Assembly (NCBI GenBank): GCA_963792205.1
Contig: CAWBVI010000002.1
Coordinates: forward strand, 1,274,953 to 1,338,952
DNA length: 64,000 bases
Reading direction: 5' to 3'
DNA from: DATDAH01 sp963792205
Lineage (GTDB): Bacteria; Actinomycetota; Acidimicrobiia; Acidimicrobiales; DATDAH01
Made by a program: the position numbers and the translations under genes
In this document: positions 47,712 to 56,007 of the stretch, in pieces
Numbering within the stretch: position 1 is the first letter of the stretch
Layout of the letters: every line of letters starts with the position of its first letter
The notes under the pieces: generated by a model
What the model was told of the DNA's origin: nothing
What the model saw: the letters and a program-made list of their open reading frames with translations, nothing else
The model's database searches: none

Positions 47712-48917
47712 TCAGGTGTTCCCCGTCACCTCTTCCACTCGGATCCCGTCGCGCTGCAGGGCGGCGATGACCTCCTGGCCGTGGTCCCGGTCGTGGGTCT
47801 CCAGGGTGAAGTCGATCTCCACCTCGTCGACGCCGAGGGCCACGCCTTCCCGGTGGTGCTCGACGTCGAGGATGTTCACGTCCTGGCGGGCGATGACCTC
47901 GGTGATCTCGGCCAGGGCACCGGGGTGGTCCTCGACCACCATGCTGACGCGCAGGAAGCGCCCCGAGGCCGACAGGCCGTGGTCGATGAGCTTCACCAGC
48001 AGGAGCGGGTCGACGTTCCCGCCGGACAGGACGATGACCGCAGGACCGGTGCCGGGCACCAGCCCGGCGAGGACGGCGGCCAGGCCGACGGCGCCCGCGG
48101 GCTCGACCACGGCCTTGGCCCGCTCCAGCAGGAGCACCAGGGCCCGGCCGATCTCGTCGTCGTCCACGGTGACCACGTCGTCGACGTAGGCCTGGGCGTG
48201 GGCCAGCGTGAGCGGGGAGGGGGACTTGATGGCGATGCCGTCGGCGATGGTGCTCACGGTGGTGAGCGGCCGGGCCGAGCCGGCCGCGAGCGAGGGGAGG
48301 AGGCACGCCGCGCCCGCGGCCTGGACGCCCACCACGCGGGCGGTGGGCAGCAGGTGGTGCAGGGCGGTGGCCACCCCGGAGACCAGTCCACCTCCACCCA
48401 CCGGCACGACCACGACCTCGGCGTCGGGCACGTCCTCGACGATCTCGAGCCCGACGGTGCCCTGGCCGGCGATGACCATCGGGTGGTCGAAGGGGCTGGC
48501 GAACGCGGCGCCCGTGGCTTCGGCGTGGGCCTTCGCCAGGCCGATGGCGTCGTCGACGGTGGCCCCTTCGAGGCGGACCTCGGCCCCGTAGTCCCGGGTG
48601 GCCCGGACCTTGGGCAGCGAGGCGGTGACGGGCATGTAGACGGTGGCGTGCCGGCCCGTGAGCCCCGCCGCCAGGGCGACCCCCTGGGCGTGGTTTCCCG
48701 CGCTGGCCGCCACGACCTCGGTGACCTCCGGGGGGAGCCACGACAGGAGGTTGAGCGCCCCGCGGGGCTTGAAGGACCCCGTGCGCTGGAGGTGCTCGGC
48801 CTTGAGGAGGACGGGTCGTCCGCAGAGCCGGGAGAGGGACTCGGCCCGCCAGCACGGTGTGCGACGCAGGCGGTCACCGATGCGCTCCCGGGCCTCGAGG
48901 ACCGCCTCCAGCGACAC
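47712..48917 (-). CDS. ilvA: threonine ammonia-lyase
   Basis: A PLP-dependent dehydratase of about 401 residues that converts threonine to 2-oxobutanoate (isoleucine route or degradation). K in RTGSFKPRGALN is the Schiff-base lysine; VVAASAGNHAQGVA and VVVPVGGGGLVSGVA (the PLP-phosphate loop) follow; the last about 80 residues form an ACT-like regulatory domain (VSMVVEDHPGALAEITEVIA, VEIDFTLETHD). I chose GTG 48917; in-frame ATC 48932, 6 nt after a TACGGT box, is an odd alternative. Divergent from uvrC. A repeat copy follows the stop. Confidence 0.9.
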   Translation of the reverse strand: MSLEAVLEARERIGDRLRRTPCWRAESLSRLCGRPVLLKAEHLQRTGSFKPRGALNLLSWLPPEVTEVVAASAGNHAQGVALAAGLTGRHATVYMPVTASLPKVRATRDYGAEVRLEGATVDDAIGLAKAHAEATGAAFASPFDHPMVIAGQGTVGLEIVEDVPDAEVVVVPVGGGGLVSGVATALHHLLPTARVVGVQAAGAACLLPSLAAGSARPLTTVSTIADGIAIKSPSPLTLAHAQAYVDDVVTVDDDEIGRALVLLLERAKAVVEPAGAVGLAAVLAGLVPGTGPAVIVLSGGNVDPLLLVKLIDHGLSASGRFLRVSMVVEDHPGALAEITEVIARQDVNILDVEHHREGVALGVDEVEIDFTLETHDRDHGQEVIAALQRDGIRVEEVTGNT

Positions 48918-48957
48918 CAGATCCGGCGTGATGACCCCACCGTAGGCTGAGACGGCG

Positions 48958-50831
48958 ATGCTGGAACGCCCACCTGCCGGAACCATCCCCGACGCCCCCG
49001 GCTCCTACCAGTTCAGGGACAGGGACGGCCGGATCATCTACGTGGGCAAGGCCGCGTCCCTGCGGTCCCGGCTGTCCAACTACTTCGGACCCGCACCTGC
49101 CGCCGCGCACGGCGCAGATGGTCGCCACCGCCGAGTCGGTGGAGTGGATCCAGGTCGCCAACGACGTCGAAGCGCTGATGCTCGAGTTCAACCTCATCAA
49201 GCAGCACCGGCCCCGTTTCAACGTCCGCCTGGTGGACGACAAGAGCTACCCGTTCCTGGCCGTCACCGTGGGCGACGAGTGGCCGCGGCCGATGGTGATG
49301 CGCGGGGCGAAGCGCAAGGGCGTGCGCTACTACGGGCCGTTCGGCCACGCCTACGCCATCCGGGAGACCCTGGACCTGCTCCTGCGGACCTTCCCCCTCC
49401 GGACCTGCTCGGACAACAAGTTCCAGCACCACCAGCGCCAGGGCCGGCCCTGCCTGCTCTTCCACATCGAGAAGTGCTCGGGACCCTGCGTCGGCGAGGT
49501 CGACCGCGAGACCTACCAGCAGCTGACCGAGGAGCTGCTGGCCTTCCTCGACGGCGAGACCGACACCATCGTCAAGCGGCTCGACGCCGAGATGCGGGCG
49601 GCGGCCACGGAGCTCGAGTTCGAACGGGCCGCTCGCCTGCGCGACCAGCTGAAGAGCGTGCGCAAGGCCATCGAGCGCCAGCAGATGGTCGCTGAGCGCA
49701 ACGAGGACTTCGACGTGATCGGGCTGGCCGAGGACGAGCTGGAGGCCGCCATCCAGGTCTTCTTCGTCCGCCGGGGCCGGGTCACGGGGCGCAAGGGCTT
49801 CATCGTCGACAAGGTCGAGGACCTGACCCCGGGCGAGCTGATCGGCGACGTGGTCGAGGGCCTCTACGGCGAGCCCCTGCCGCTGGGGCTGCCGAAGACG
49901 GTGCTGGTCCCCACCGAGCCCGACGACACCGACCTGTACGAGCGGTGGCTGAGCTCGCTGCGGGGCTCGGCGGTCACGATCCGCGTGCCGCAACGGGGCG
50001 GCAAGCGGACGCTGCAGGAGACGGTGACCCGCAACGCGGCCGAGGAGTTCACCCGCCACCGGCTCCGGCGGTCGAGCGACCACAACAGCCGGGCCCGGGC
50101 CCTCAACGAGCTCCAGGACCACCTCGGCCTGCCCGACGGCGCCCCTGCGGATCGAGTGCTACGACATGAGCCACATCCAGGGCACCGACTACGTCGGCTC
50201 CATGGTGGTGATGGAGGACGGGCTCCCGAAGAAGTCGCAGTACCGGCGGTTCAAGATCCGCGACGTCCCCGGCAACGACGACTTCGCCGCCATGGAGGAG
50301 GTCCTGACCCGGCGCCTCACCGCCTACCTGGCCGAACGCAAGGTGCCGGTGGCCGAGCGGGAGGGTCGCTTCGCCTACCCGCCCCAGCTGCTGCTGGTGG
50401 ACGGCGGCAAGGGCCAGCTGGCCGTGGCCGAACGGGTGGTCGAGGAGCTCGGGCTGGGCGAGGAGATCCCGGTCGCGGCGTTGGCCAAGCGCTTCGAGGA
50501 GGTCTTCGTGCCCGGCCAGGCCGACCCCATCCGCATCCCCCGCCAGTCCGAGGCGCTGTACCTCCTCCAGCGCGTCCGGGACGAGGCCCACCGCTTCGCC
50601 ATCACCTACCACCGCGAGCTGCGGGGCAAGCGGATGACGAAGTCCGTGCTGGACGACATCCCCGGGCTGGGCCCGGTGCGCAAGAAGCGCCTGGTCAAGG
50701 AGCTGGGCGGGGTCACCGCGGTCAAGCAGGCCGAGCTCGAGACCCTGCTCGCGCTGCCCTGGCTGCCCGACGAGGTCGGCCGGGCCGTCCACGACAAGAT
50801 CCACCGGCCGGCGTCCCGGAGCCGGAGGTGA
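48958..50831 (+). pseudogene. uvrC: excinuclease ABC subunit UvrC, two frameshifts
   Basis: The complete UvrC sequence is present over three frames: the GIY-YIG start (PGSYQFRDRDGRIIYVGKAA), the UVR-type region (ELEFERAARLRDQL), the RNase H-like C half (RIECYDMSHIQGTDYVGS, LLLVDGGKGQLAVA) and the terminal HhH motif (LDDIPGLGPVRKKRLVKELGG). Breaks are at about 49093-49096 and 50137-50145; each is cured by restoring one GC dinucleotide. uvrC is widely conserved, so sequence error is more likely than loss. The ATG start is 9 nt after a TAGGCT box (48943-48948). Confidence 0.85.
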
Positions 50832-51562
50832 CCGCGGAAGCCGACCCCTGGGAGACGCACGCGGGGTGGTGGCAGGAGGGCTTCACCGGCGGGGCCGACG
50901 CCGAGTACGAAGAGCAGATCCTGCCCCTGGCCGAGGCCCACCTGGCGGGGGCCGCCCGGGTCCTCGACGTGGGGGCGGGGGAGGGGCAGCTGGCCCGCCG
51001 GGCCGCGGCGCTCGGGGCCGAGGTGGTCGGTGTCGACCCGACGCCGACCCAGGTCCGGGTCGCGGTGGACCGGGCGGGTGGCCCTCGCTACGCCAGGTCG
51101 GGGGCCGAGGCGCTGCCCTTCGCCGACGGCTCGTTCGACGCCGTCGTGGCCTGCCTGGTCTTCGAGCACCTGCTCGACCCGGAGCCGCCGATCCGCGAGG
51201 TCGCGAGGGTGCTGGAGCCGGGCGGGCACTTCCTCTTCTTCCTCAACCACCCGCTGCTGCAGGCGCCGGACAGCGGCTGGGTCGACGACCAGATCATGGA
51301 GCCCCCCGAGCAGTACTGGCGGGTCGGCGCCTACCTGGTGGAGGACGTCCGCGACGAGGAGGTGGCCCCCGGAGTGGTGCTGCCCTTCGTCCACCGCCCG
51401 CTCTCCCGCTACGTGAACCTCATGGCTGAAGCCGGCCTGGTGGTGGAGCGGATGGAGGAGCCGGCGCCGCCGCCGGGCTTCCTGGCCCGGGCCGCGGAGT
51501 ACCGGCAGGCCGCGACCATTCCCCGGCTGCTGTTCCTGCGGGCCGTACGCTTGGCCCCATAG
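50828..51562 (+). CDS. class I SAM-dependent methyltransferase
   Basis: A 244-residue methyltransferase with VLDVGAGEGQLARRAAALG, VVGVDPTPTQVRVAV, ALPFADGSFDAVVACLVFEHLLDP and VLEPGGHFLFFLNHPLL. The GTG start overlaps the uvrC stop by 4 nt and the stop TAG overlaps the putative rapZ start, so it has been inserted in the middle of a conserved uvrC-rapZ gene pair. The substrate is unknown. Confidence 0.85.
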   Translation: MTAEADPWETHAGWWQEGFTGGADAEYEEQILPLAEAHLAGAARVLDVGAGEGQLARRAAALGAEVVGVDPTPTQVRVAVDRAGGPRYARSGAEALPFADGSFDAVVACLVFEHLLDPEPPIREVARVLEPGGHFLFFLNHPLLQAPDSGWVDDQIMEPPEQYWRVGAYLVEDVRDEEVAPGVVLPFVHRPLSRYVNLMAEAGLVVERMEEPAPPPGFLARAAEYRQAATIPRLLFLRAVRLAP

Positions 51563-52414
51563 GGGAGTTCGTCATCATCGCCGGCCTCTCGGGCGCCGGA
51601 CGATCCTCTGCGGCTGACGACCTCGAGGATCTCGGCTGGTTCGTCATCGACAACCTGCCTCCGACGCTCATCCCCAAGGTGGCCGAGCTGGCGCGCCGGG
51701 CCCGACGCCACCTACGAGCGGGTCGCTCTGGCCGTGGGCACGACCTCGGAGCTGGACCAGGTGCTGCCGTCGGTGGCCGCCCTGCGGGCGGCCGACACCC
51801 GGGTGCGGGTCCTGTTCCTCGACGCCAGCACCGAGGTGCTGGTGCGGCGCTACGAGGGCACCCGGCGCCGGCACCCGACCGCCACCGACGAGACCAGCCT
51901 GGCCGAGGCCATCGCGGTCGAGCGGGAGCTGCTGGAGCCGGTCAAGGAGGAGGCCGACGTCGTCGTCGACACGAGCGACCTCAACGTCCACCAGCTCCGG
52001 GACCGCATCCTGGACCTCTTCGGCCAGGACGACCCGTCGGTGGGCATGCAGACCACCGTGGTGTCCTTCGGCTACAAGCACGGGGTCCCCCTCGACGTGG
52101 ACCTGGTGCTCGACTGCCGCTTCCTGCCCAACCCCCACTGGGAGGAGGAGCTGCGCCCGCAGACCGGCCTCGACGGTCCCGTGCGGGCCTTCGTGCTGCG
52201 CCAGCCCGAGACCAAGGCCTTCCTGGCCAAGCTGGAGGACCTGCTCGACCTGCTCCTGCCCGCCTACACGGCCGAGGGCAAGAGCTACCTGACCATCGCG
52301 TTCGGGTGCACCGGGGGGCGCCACCGGTCGGTGGCGATCGCCGAGGAGGTGGCCACCCACCTGCGCCGCACCGGGCACCGTCCCACTGTGACCCACCGCG
52401 ACCTCGACAGGTAG
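51559..52414 (+). pseudogene. rapZ: RNase adapter protein RapZ, one frameshift, no standard start codon
   Basis: RapZ/YvcJ family P-loop protein, about 285 codons: GLSGAGRSSAADDLEDLGWF (Walker A with R in place of K, normal for the family), VIDNLPPTLIPKV, FLDASTEVLVRRYEGTRRRHP, and the C-terminal FGYKHGVPLDVDLVLDCRFL and FGCTGGRHRSVAIAEEVA. The frame shifts once at about 51691-51696; a lost GC pair would explain it. No ATG, GTG or TTG lies in frame before the P-loop; an ATA at 51559, 7 nt after TACGCT (51546-51551), is the only plausible start. Confidence 0.75.
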
Positions 52415-52417
52415 GTT
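52388..52417 (+). promoter_or_regulatory. candidate promoter of gap-pgk-tpiA
   Basis: GTGACC (52388-52393), an 18-nt spacer and TAGGTT (52412-52417) form a fair -35/-10 pair. The -10 box overlaps the rapZ stop codon, and the leader to the gap ATG is about 60 nt. Confidence 0.5.
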
Positions 52418-52477
52418 GGGGGCTCCCCAGCACCCGGCGGGGCCTGCCCGCCGTCTCAACCAGGAGCATCCCCCACC

Positions 52478-53482
52478 ATGAGCATCCGCGTCGGCGTCAA
52501 CGGCTTCGGCCGCATCGGTCGCAACTTCTTCCGGGCGGCCAAGGAGCAGGGCGCCGACATCGACTTCGTCGCCGTGAACGACCTCGGCTCGCTCGACACG
52601 ATGGCCCACCTCCTCAAGTACGACTCGGTCATGGGCCGCCTGCCGTACGACGTCAAGGCGGTCGACGACGGGATCTCGGTCGACGGCGACACGCTCAAGG
52701 TCCTGGCCGAGCGCGACCCGGCGCAACTGCCCTGGGGCGACCTCGGCGTCGACGTGGTGATCGAGTCCACCGGCTTCTTCACCAGCCGCGACAAGGCCGC
52801 CGCCCACCTCGAGGCCGGTGCCCCCCGGGTGATCGTCTCGGCCCCCGCGACCGATGCCGACGCCACCTTCGTGGTCGGCGTGAACGACGACACCTTCGAC
52901 CCCGACGCCCACAAGGTCATCTCCAACGCCTCGTGCACGACCAACTGCTTCGTGCCCATGGTCAAGGTGCTCGACGACGCCTTCGGGGTCGAGAAGGGCC
53001 TGATGAACACCATCCACGCCTACACGGGCGACCAGAGCCTGGTCGACGGCCCGCACTCCGACCTGCGCCGGGCCCGGGCGGCGGCCATCAACATCGTGCC
53101 CACGTCCACCGGCGCCGCCCGGGCCACCGGCCTGGTGCTCGAGTCGATGCAGGGCAAGCTCGACGGCACGTCGCTGCGGGTGCCGGTGCCCGACGGCTCG
53201 ATCACCGACTTCGTCGGGGTGCTGAGTCGGGACGTCACCGTCGACGAGGTCAACGAGGCCTTCCAGGCTGCCGCCGGTAGCGGCCCGCTGGCCGACGTCC
53301 TCGACTACACCGACGAGCCGCTGGTGTCCACCGACATCGTCGGCTCGCCCGCGTCGTGCACCTTCGACTCGAAGCTGACCATGGCCATGGGCAACCTGGT
53401 CAAGGTGCTCGGCTGGTACGACAACGAGTGGGGCTACTCGAACCGCCTCGTCGACCTGACCAAGATCGTCGGCGCCGCTTGA
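52478..53482 (+). CDS. gap: glyceraldehyde-3-phosphate dehydrogenase (type I)
   Basis: A 334-residue GAPDH: VGVNGFGRIGRNFFRAA (NAD-binding), C153 in SNASCTTNCFVPM, TGDQSLVDGPH and WYDNEWGYSNRLVDL. The length is normal and the frame is unbroken, unlike its neighbours. The ATG follows AGGAG by about 8 nt. First gene of a glycolytic operon; the stop overlaps the pgk TTG start by 2-3 nt (TTGA). Confidence 0.97.
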   Translation: MSIRVGVNGFGRIGRNFFRAAKEQGADIDFVAVNDLGSLDTMAHLLKYDSVMGRLPYDVKAVDDGISVDGDTLKVLAERDPAQLPWGDLGVDVVIESTGFFTSRDKAAAHLEAGAPRVIVSAPATDADATFVVGVNDDTFDPDAHKVISNASCTTNCFVPMVKVLDDAFGVEKGLMNTIHAYTGDQSLVDGPHSDLRRARAAAINIVPTSTGAARATGLVLESMQGKLDGTSLRVPVPDGSITDFVGVLSRDVTVDEVNEAFQAAAGSGPLADVLDYTDEPLVSTDIVGSPASCTFDSKLTMAMGNLVKVLGWYDNEWGYSNRLVDLTKIVGAA

Positions 53483-54620
53483 GCGCTGGCGTTCCCGTCC
53501 TCGAGGACCTCGAGGCGGCGCTCGGGGGCCTCGAAGGCAGGCGCGTCCTCGTGCGGGCCGACTTCAACGTCCCGCTGGACGGCGGACGAGATCACCGACG
53601 ACCTGCGCATCCGGGCCGCCCTGCCCACGCTCCACTGGCTGACCGAGCGGCGGGCGGAGGTCACGGCCTGCAGCCACCTCGGGCGGCCGAAGGGCGCCCG
53701 ACCCGGCGTTCTCCCTCGAGCCGGTGCGGACGCGCCTGGCCGAGCTGGCCCCCGGCGTCGACCTCCTGGAGAACCTGCGCTTCGACCCGGGCGAGACGGC
53801 CAACGACCCCGCCTTCGTGGCCCGCCTGGTCGAGGGCCAGGACGGCTACGTCAACGACGCCTTCGGGGCGTCGCACCGGGCCCACGCGTCGATCGTCGGA
53901 CCGCCCCGGACCCTGCCCTCGGCGGCCGGCCGGCTGCTGGCCCGGGAGGTCGAGGTGCTGCTCGGGGTCCGCAACGACCCCAAGCGGCCCTTCGTGGCCG
54001 TGCTCGGCGGGGCCAAGGTCAGCGACAAGCTCGGCGTGATCGACGCCCTGCTGGAGGTCGTCGACACCCTCGTCGTCGGCGGCGGCATGTGCTTCACCTT
54101 CCTCGCCGCCCAGGGCAAGCCGATCGGCGCCTCGCTGCTCGAGGAGGACCAGATCGAGACGTGCCGGGCCCTCCTGGACCGCACCGACGCCATCCACCTG
54201 CCGTCGGACATCACCGCGCTCGGGCCCGGCGGGAAGATCGGCGAGCCCGAGGCCGGCGGCGACGTGCGCCAGCTCGGGACGTCCATCCCGGACGGCTGGA
54301 TGGGCCTCGACATCGGTCCCGGGACGGCGGCCGAGTTCACCGACGTGATCCGCGACGCCCGCACGGTCCTGTGGAACGGGCCCATGGGCGTGTTCGAGGA
54401 CCCTCGCTTCGAGGCCGGGACCCGCACCGTGGCCGAGGCCGTCGCCGAGACCCGGGCCTTCACGGTCGTGGGCGGCGGCGACAGCGCCGCCGCCTTGGCC
54501 CAGTTCGGGCTGGAGCGGGAGGTCGACCACCTGTCCACCGGCGGGGGCGCCTCGCTGGAGCTGCTCGAGCAGGGTGACCTGCCCGGCCTGGCCGCTTTGA
54601 GGAGCGCACCCAATGCCTGA
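53479..54620 (+). pseudogene. pgk: phosphoglycerate kinase, two frameshifts
   Basis: All parts of Pgk are present in three frames: RRVLVRADFNVPLDG, then after the first break EITDDLRIRAALPTL and SHLGRPKG, then after the second FSLEPVRTRLAELAPG, VNDAFGASHRAHAS, AVLGGAKVSDKLGVI and VVGGGDSAAALA. Breaks at about 53580-53585 and 53692-53699 both lie in GC-repeat stretches. Start TTG 53479 overlaps the gap stop. The enzyme (1,3-bisphosphoglycerate to 3-phosphoglycerate with ATP) is normally essential, so error is favoured. Confidence 0.85.
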
Positions 54621-55395
54621 CCGCAAGCCGCTGATCAGCGGCAACTGGAAGATGCACCACAACCACTTCGAGGCCATCGCCATGGTCCAGAAGCTCTCGT
54701 ACAACCTGACCGCCGCGGACTATTCGGCGGTCGACGTGTCGGTGCACCCGCCCTTCACCGACCTGCGCTCGATCCAGACCATCATCGATGCCGACAAGCT
54801 CGACCTGCTCCTCGGCGCCCAGCACTGCCACTGGGAGGAGAAGGGCGCCTTCACCGGCGAGGTGGCCCCGGCGATGCTGGCCAAGCTCCAGGTGAGCTAC
54901 GTGATCGCCGGGCACTCCGAGCGGCGGGAGCTGTTCGGCGAGACCGACGAGGACGTCAACCGCAAGGTGAAGGCGCATCCTGCGGGCGGGAATGACCCCG
55001 ATCCTGTGCTGCGGCGAGACGCTCGAGGAGCGAGAGGCGGAGACGACCGAGGACAAGGTCGCCCGCCAGGTCCGGGCCGGGCTCGACGGGGTCAAGCCGG
55101 ATGTCAGGTCGGTGACCTCGTGATCGCCTACGAGCCCATCTGGGCCATCGGCACCGGCCGCACCGCCACTCCCGAGGACGCCCAGTCCGTGTGCGCCCAC
55201 GTGCGCTCGGTGGTGAAGGACGCCTTCGGAGCCGCCGCCGCGGCCGCCGTGCGGATCCAGTACGGCGGTTCGGTGAAGCCCAACAACGCCCCGGATCTCA
55301 TGGCCCAGCCCGACATCGACGGCGCGCTCGTGGGCGGCGCCTGCCTCGACCCCGACGACTTCGCCCGCATCGTCCAGTACCGCCTGACCGACTAG
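54613..55395 (+). CDS. tpiA: triose-phosphate isomerase (compensated double frameshift)
   Basis: A 260-codon frame with start ATG overlapping the end of pgk. Catalytic residues are present: K in SGNWKMHHNHF, H in VIAGHSERRELFGE, E in VIAYEPIWAIGTG, and IQYGGSVKPNNAPDLM. The middle, from about 54973 to 55106, reads as nonsense in this frame (HPAGGNDPDPVLRRDARG), whereas the +1 frame gives the expected ILRAGMTPILCCGETLEERE. Two indels that cancel each other therefore flank about 130 nt. Probably a normal TpiA with two sequence errors. Confidence 0.85.
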   Translation: MPDRKPLISGNWKMHHNHFEAIAMVQKLSYNLTAADYSAVDVSVHPPFTDLRSIQTIIDADKLDLLLGAQHCHWEEKGAFTGEVAPAMLAKLQVSYVIAGHSERRELFGETDEDVNRKVKAHPAGGNDPDPVLRRDARGARGGDDRGQGRPPGPGRARRGQAGCQVGDLVIAYEPIWAIGTGRTATPEDAQSVCAHVRSVVKDAFGAAAAAAVRIQYGGSVKPNNAPDLMAQPDIDGALVGGACLDPDDFARIVQYRLTD

Positions 55396-55431
55396 CTCGG
55401 TGAGGGTGCCGTCCCGCTACCCTGATCCGCC

Positions 55432-55659
55432 GTGCTGACCGGCGTCGTTCTTGCGATCCACGTGATCGCGTCCCTCATCCTGATCGTCCTCGTCCTGCTC
55501 CACAGCGGGAAGGGCGGCGGCCTGTCGGACATGTTCGGCGGCGGCATGGGCGCCACGGCCGCGGGATCGACCGTCGTCGAGCGCAACCTCGACCGCATCA
55601 CGATCATCGCCGCGCTCGTCTTCGGGTTCACGACGATGGGCCTCGTCCTCCTCCTCTAG
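55432..55659 (+). CDS. secG: preprotein translocase subunit SecG
   Basis: A 75-residue membrane protein with two helices (LAIHVIASLILIVLVLL and ITIIAALVFGFTTMGLVLLL) joined by the conserved glycine-rich loop HSGKGGGLSDMFGGG. It is the small subunit of the SecYEG channel. The GTG start is 8 nt after a TACCCT box (55418-55423), so it may have its own leaderless transcript besides read-through from tpiA. The position after tpiA is normal for actinobacteria. Confidence 0.95.
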   Translation: MLTGVVLAIHVIASLILIVLVLLHSGKGGGLSDMFGGGMGATAAGSTVVERNLDRITIIAALVFGFTTMGLVLLL

Positions 55660-55702
55660 GGAGGCTCACCGAGGCACCGGGCCGCTACGCTGGCGCCCCC
55701 AC

Positions 55703-55786
55703 GTCGGAGTGGCGGAACAGGCAGACGCGCCAGCTTGAGGGGCTGGTGCCCGCAAGGGCGTGGGGGTTCAAATCCCCCCTCCGACA
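55703..55786 (+). tRNA. tRNA-Leu (anticodon GAG)
   Basis: An 84-nt class II tRNA: acceptor GTCGGAG/CTCCGAC with discriminator A, anticodon stem CCAGC/GCTGG with loop TTGAGGG (anticodon GAG), variable arm TGCCCGCAAGGGCG and T arm GGGGG-TTCAAAT-CCCCC. CCA is not encoded. It is the last gene of the core-type region; the accessory genes begin just after it. Confidence 0.96.
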
Positions 55787-56007
55787 CGCATGTATGTTCG
55801 ATTCACCACGCGAGGTCGGTTATGAACCTCGGGTGTTTCGCGTCAAGAACTCGTCGCGGGAGTGCTCCCGAGTATTTCCGGGAGCACTCGCGGGAGTAAC
55901 GCTGTGTCCGGCGCGGGCGGTCGGGATGCTCCAATGAGTCGCGGAGAAGTCGCGGAGGTCGACGCGTTCGCGAAGCCGTTCTCTGACGCCTAGTTCACCA
56001 CTGTCGG
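55787..56007. other. tRNA-proximal spacer at the island boundary, with hairpin
   Basis: About 220 bp without a convincing gene; a 62-codon open frame (55746-55937) starts inside the tRNA and is not believed. An 11-bp hairpin with arms GAGTGCTCCCG and CGGGAGCACTC (loop of 8 nt) lies at 55860-55889; the phrase TCGCGGGAGT occurs on both sides of it. No integrase, no direct repeat of the tRNA 3' end and no insertion sequence was found in the window. Confidence 0.5.

Noticed and set aside
49091..51700. Programmed frameshifting to explain broken uvrC/rapZ/pgk
   Set aside because: No shared slippery site with a downstream stem-loop fits, and the genes are normally in one frame; sequence error in GC repeats is simpler.
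55746..55937. 62-codon open frame downstream of tRNA-Leu, considered as an integrase remnant
   Set aside because: It starts inside the tRNA, lacks an RBS and shows no integrase motif.
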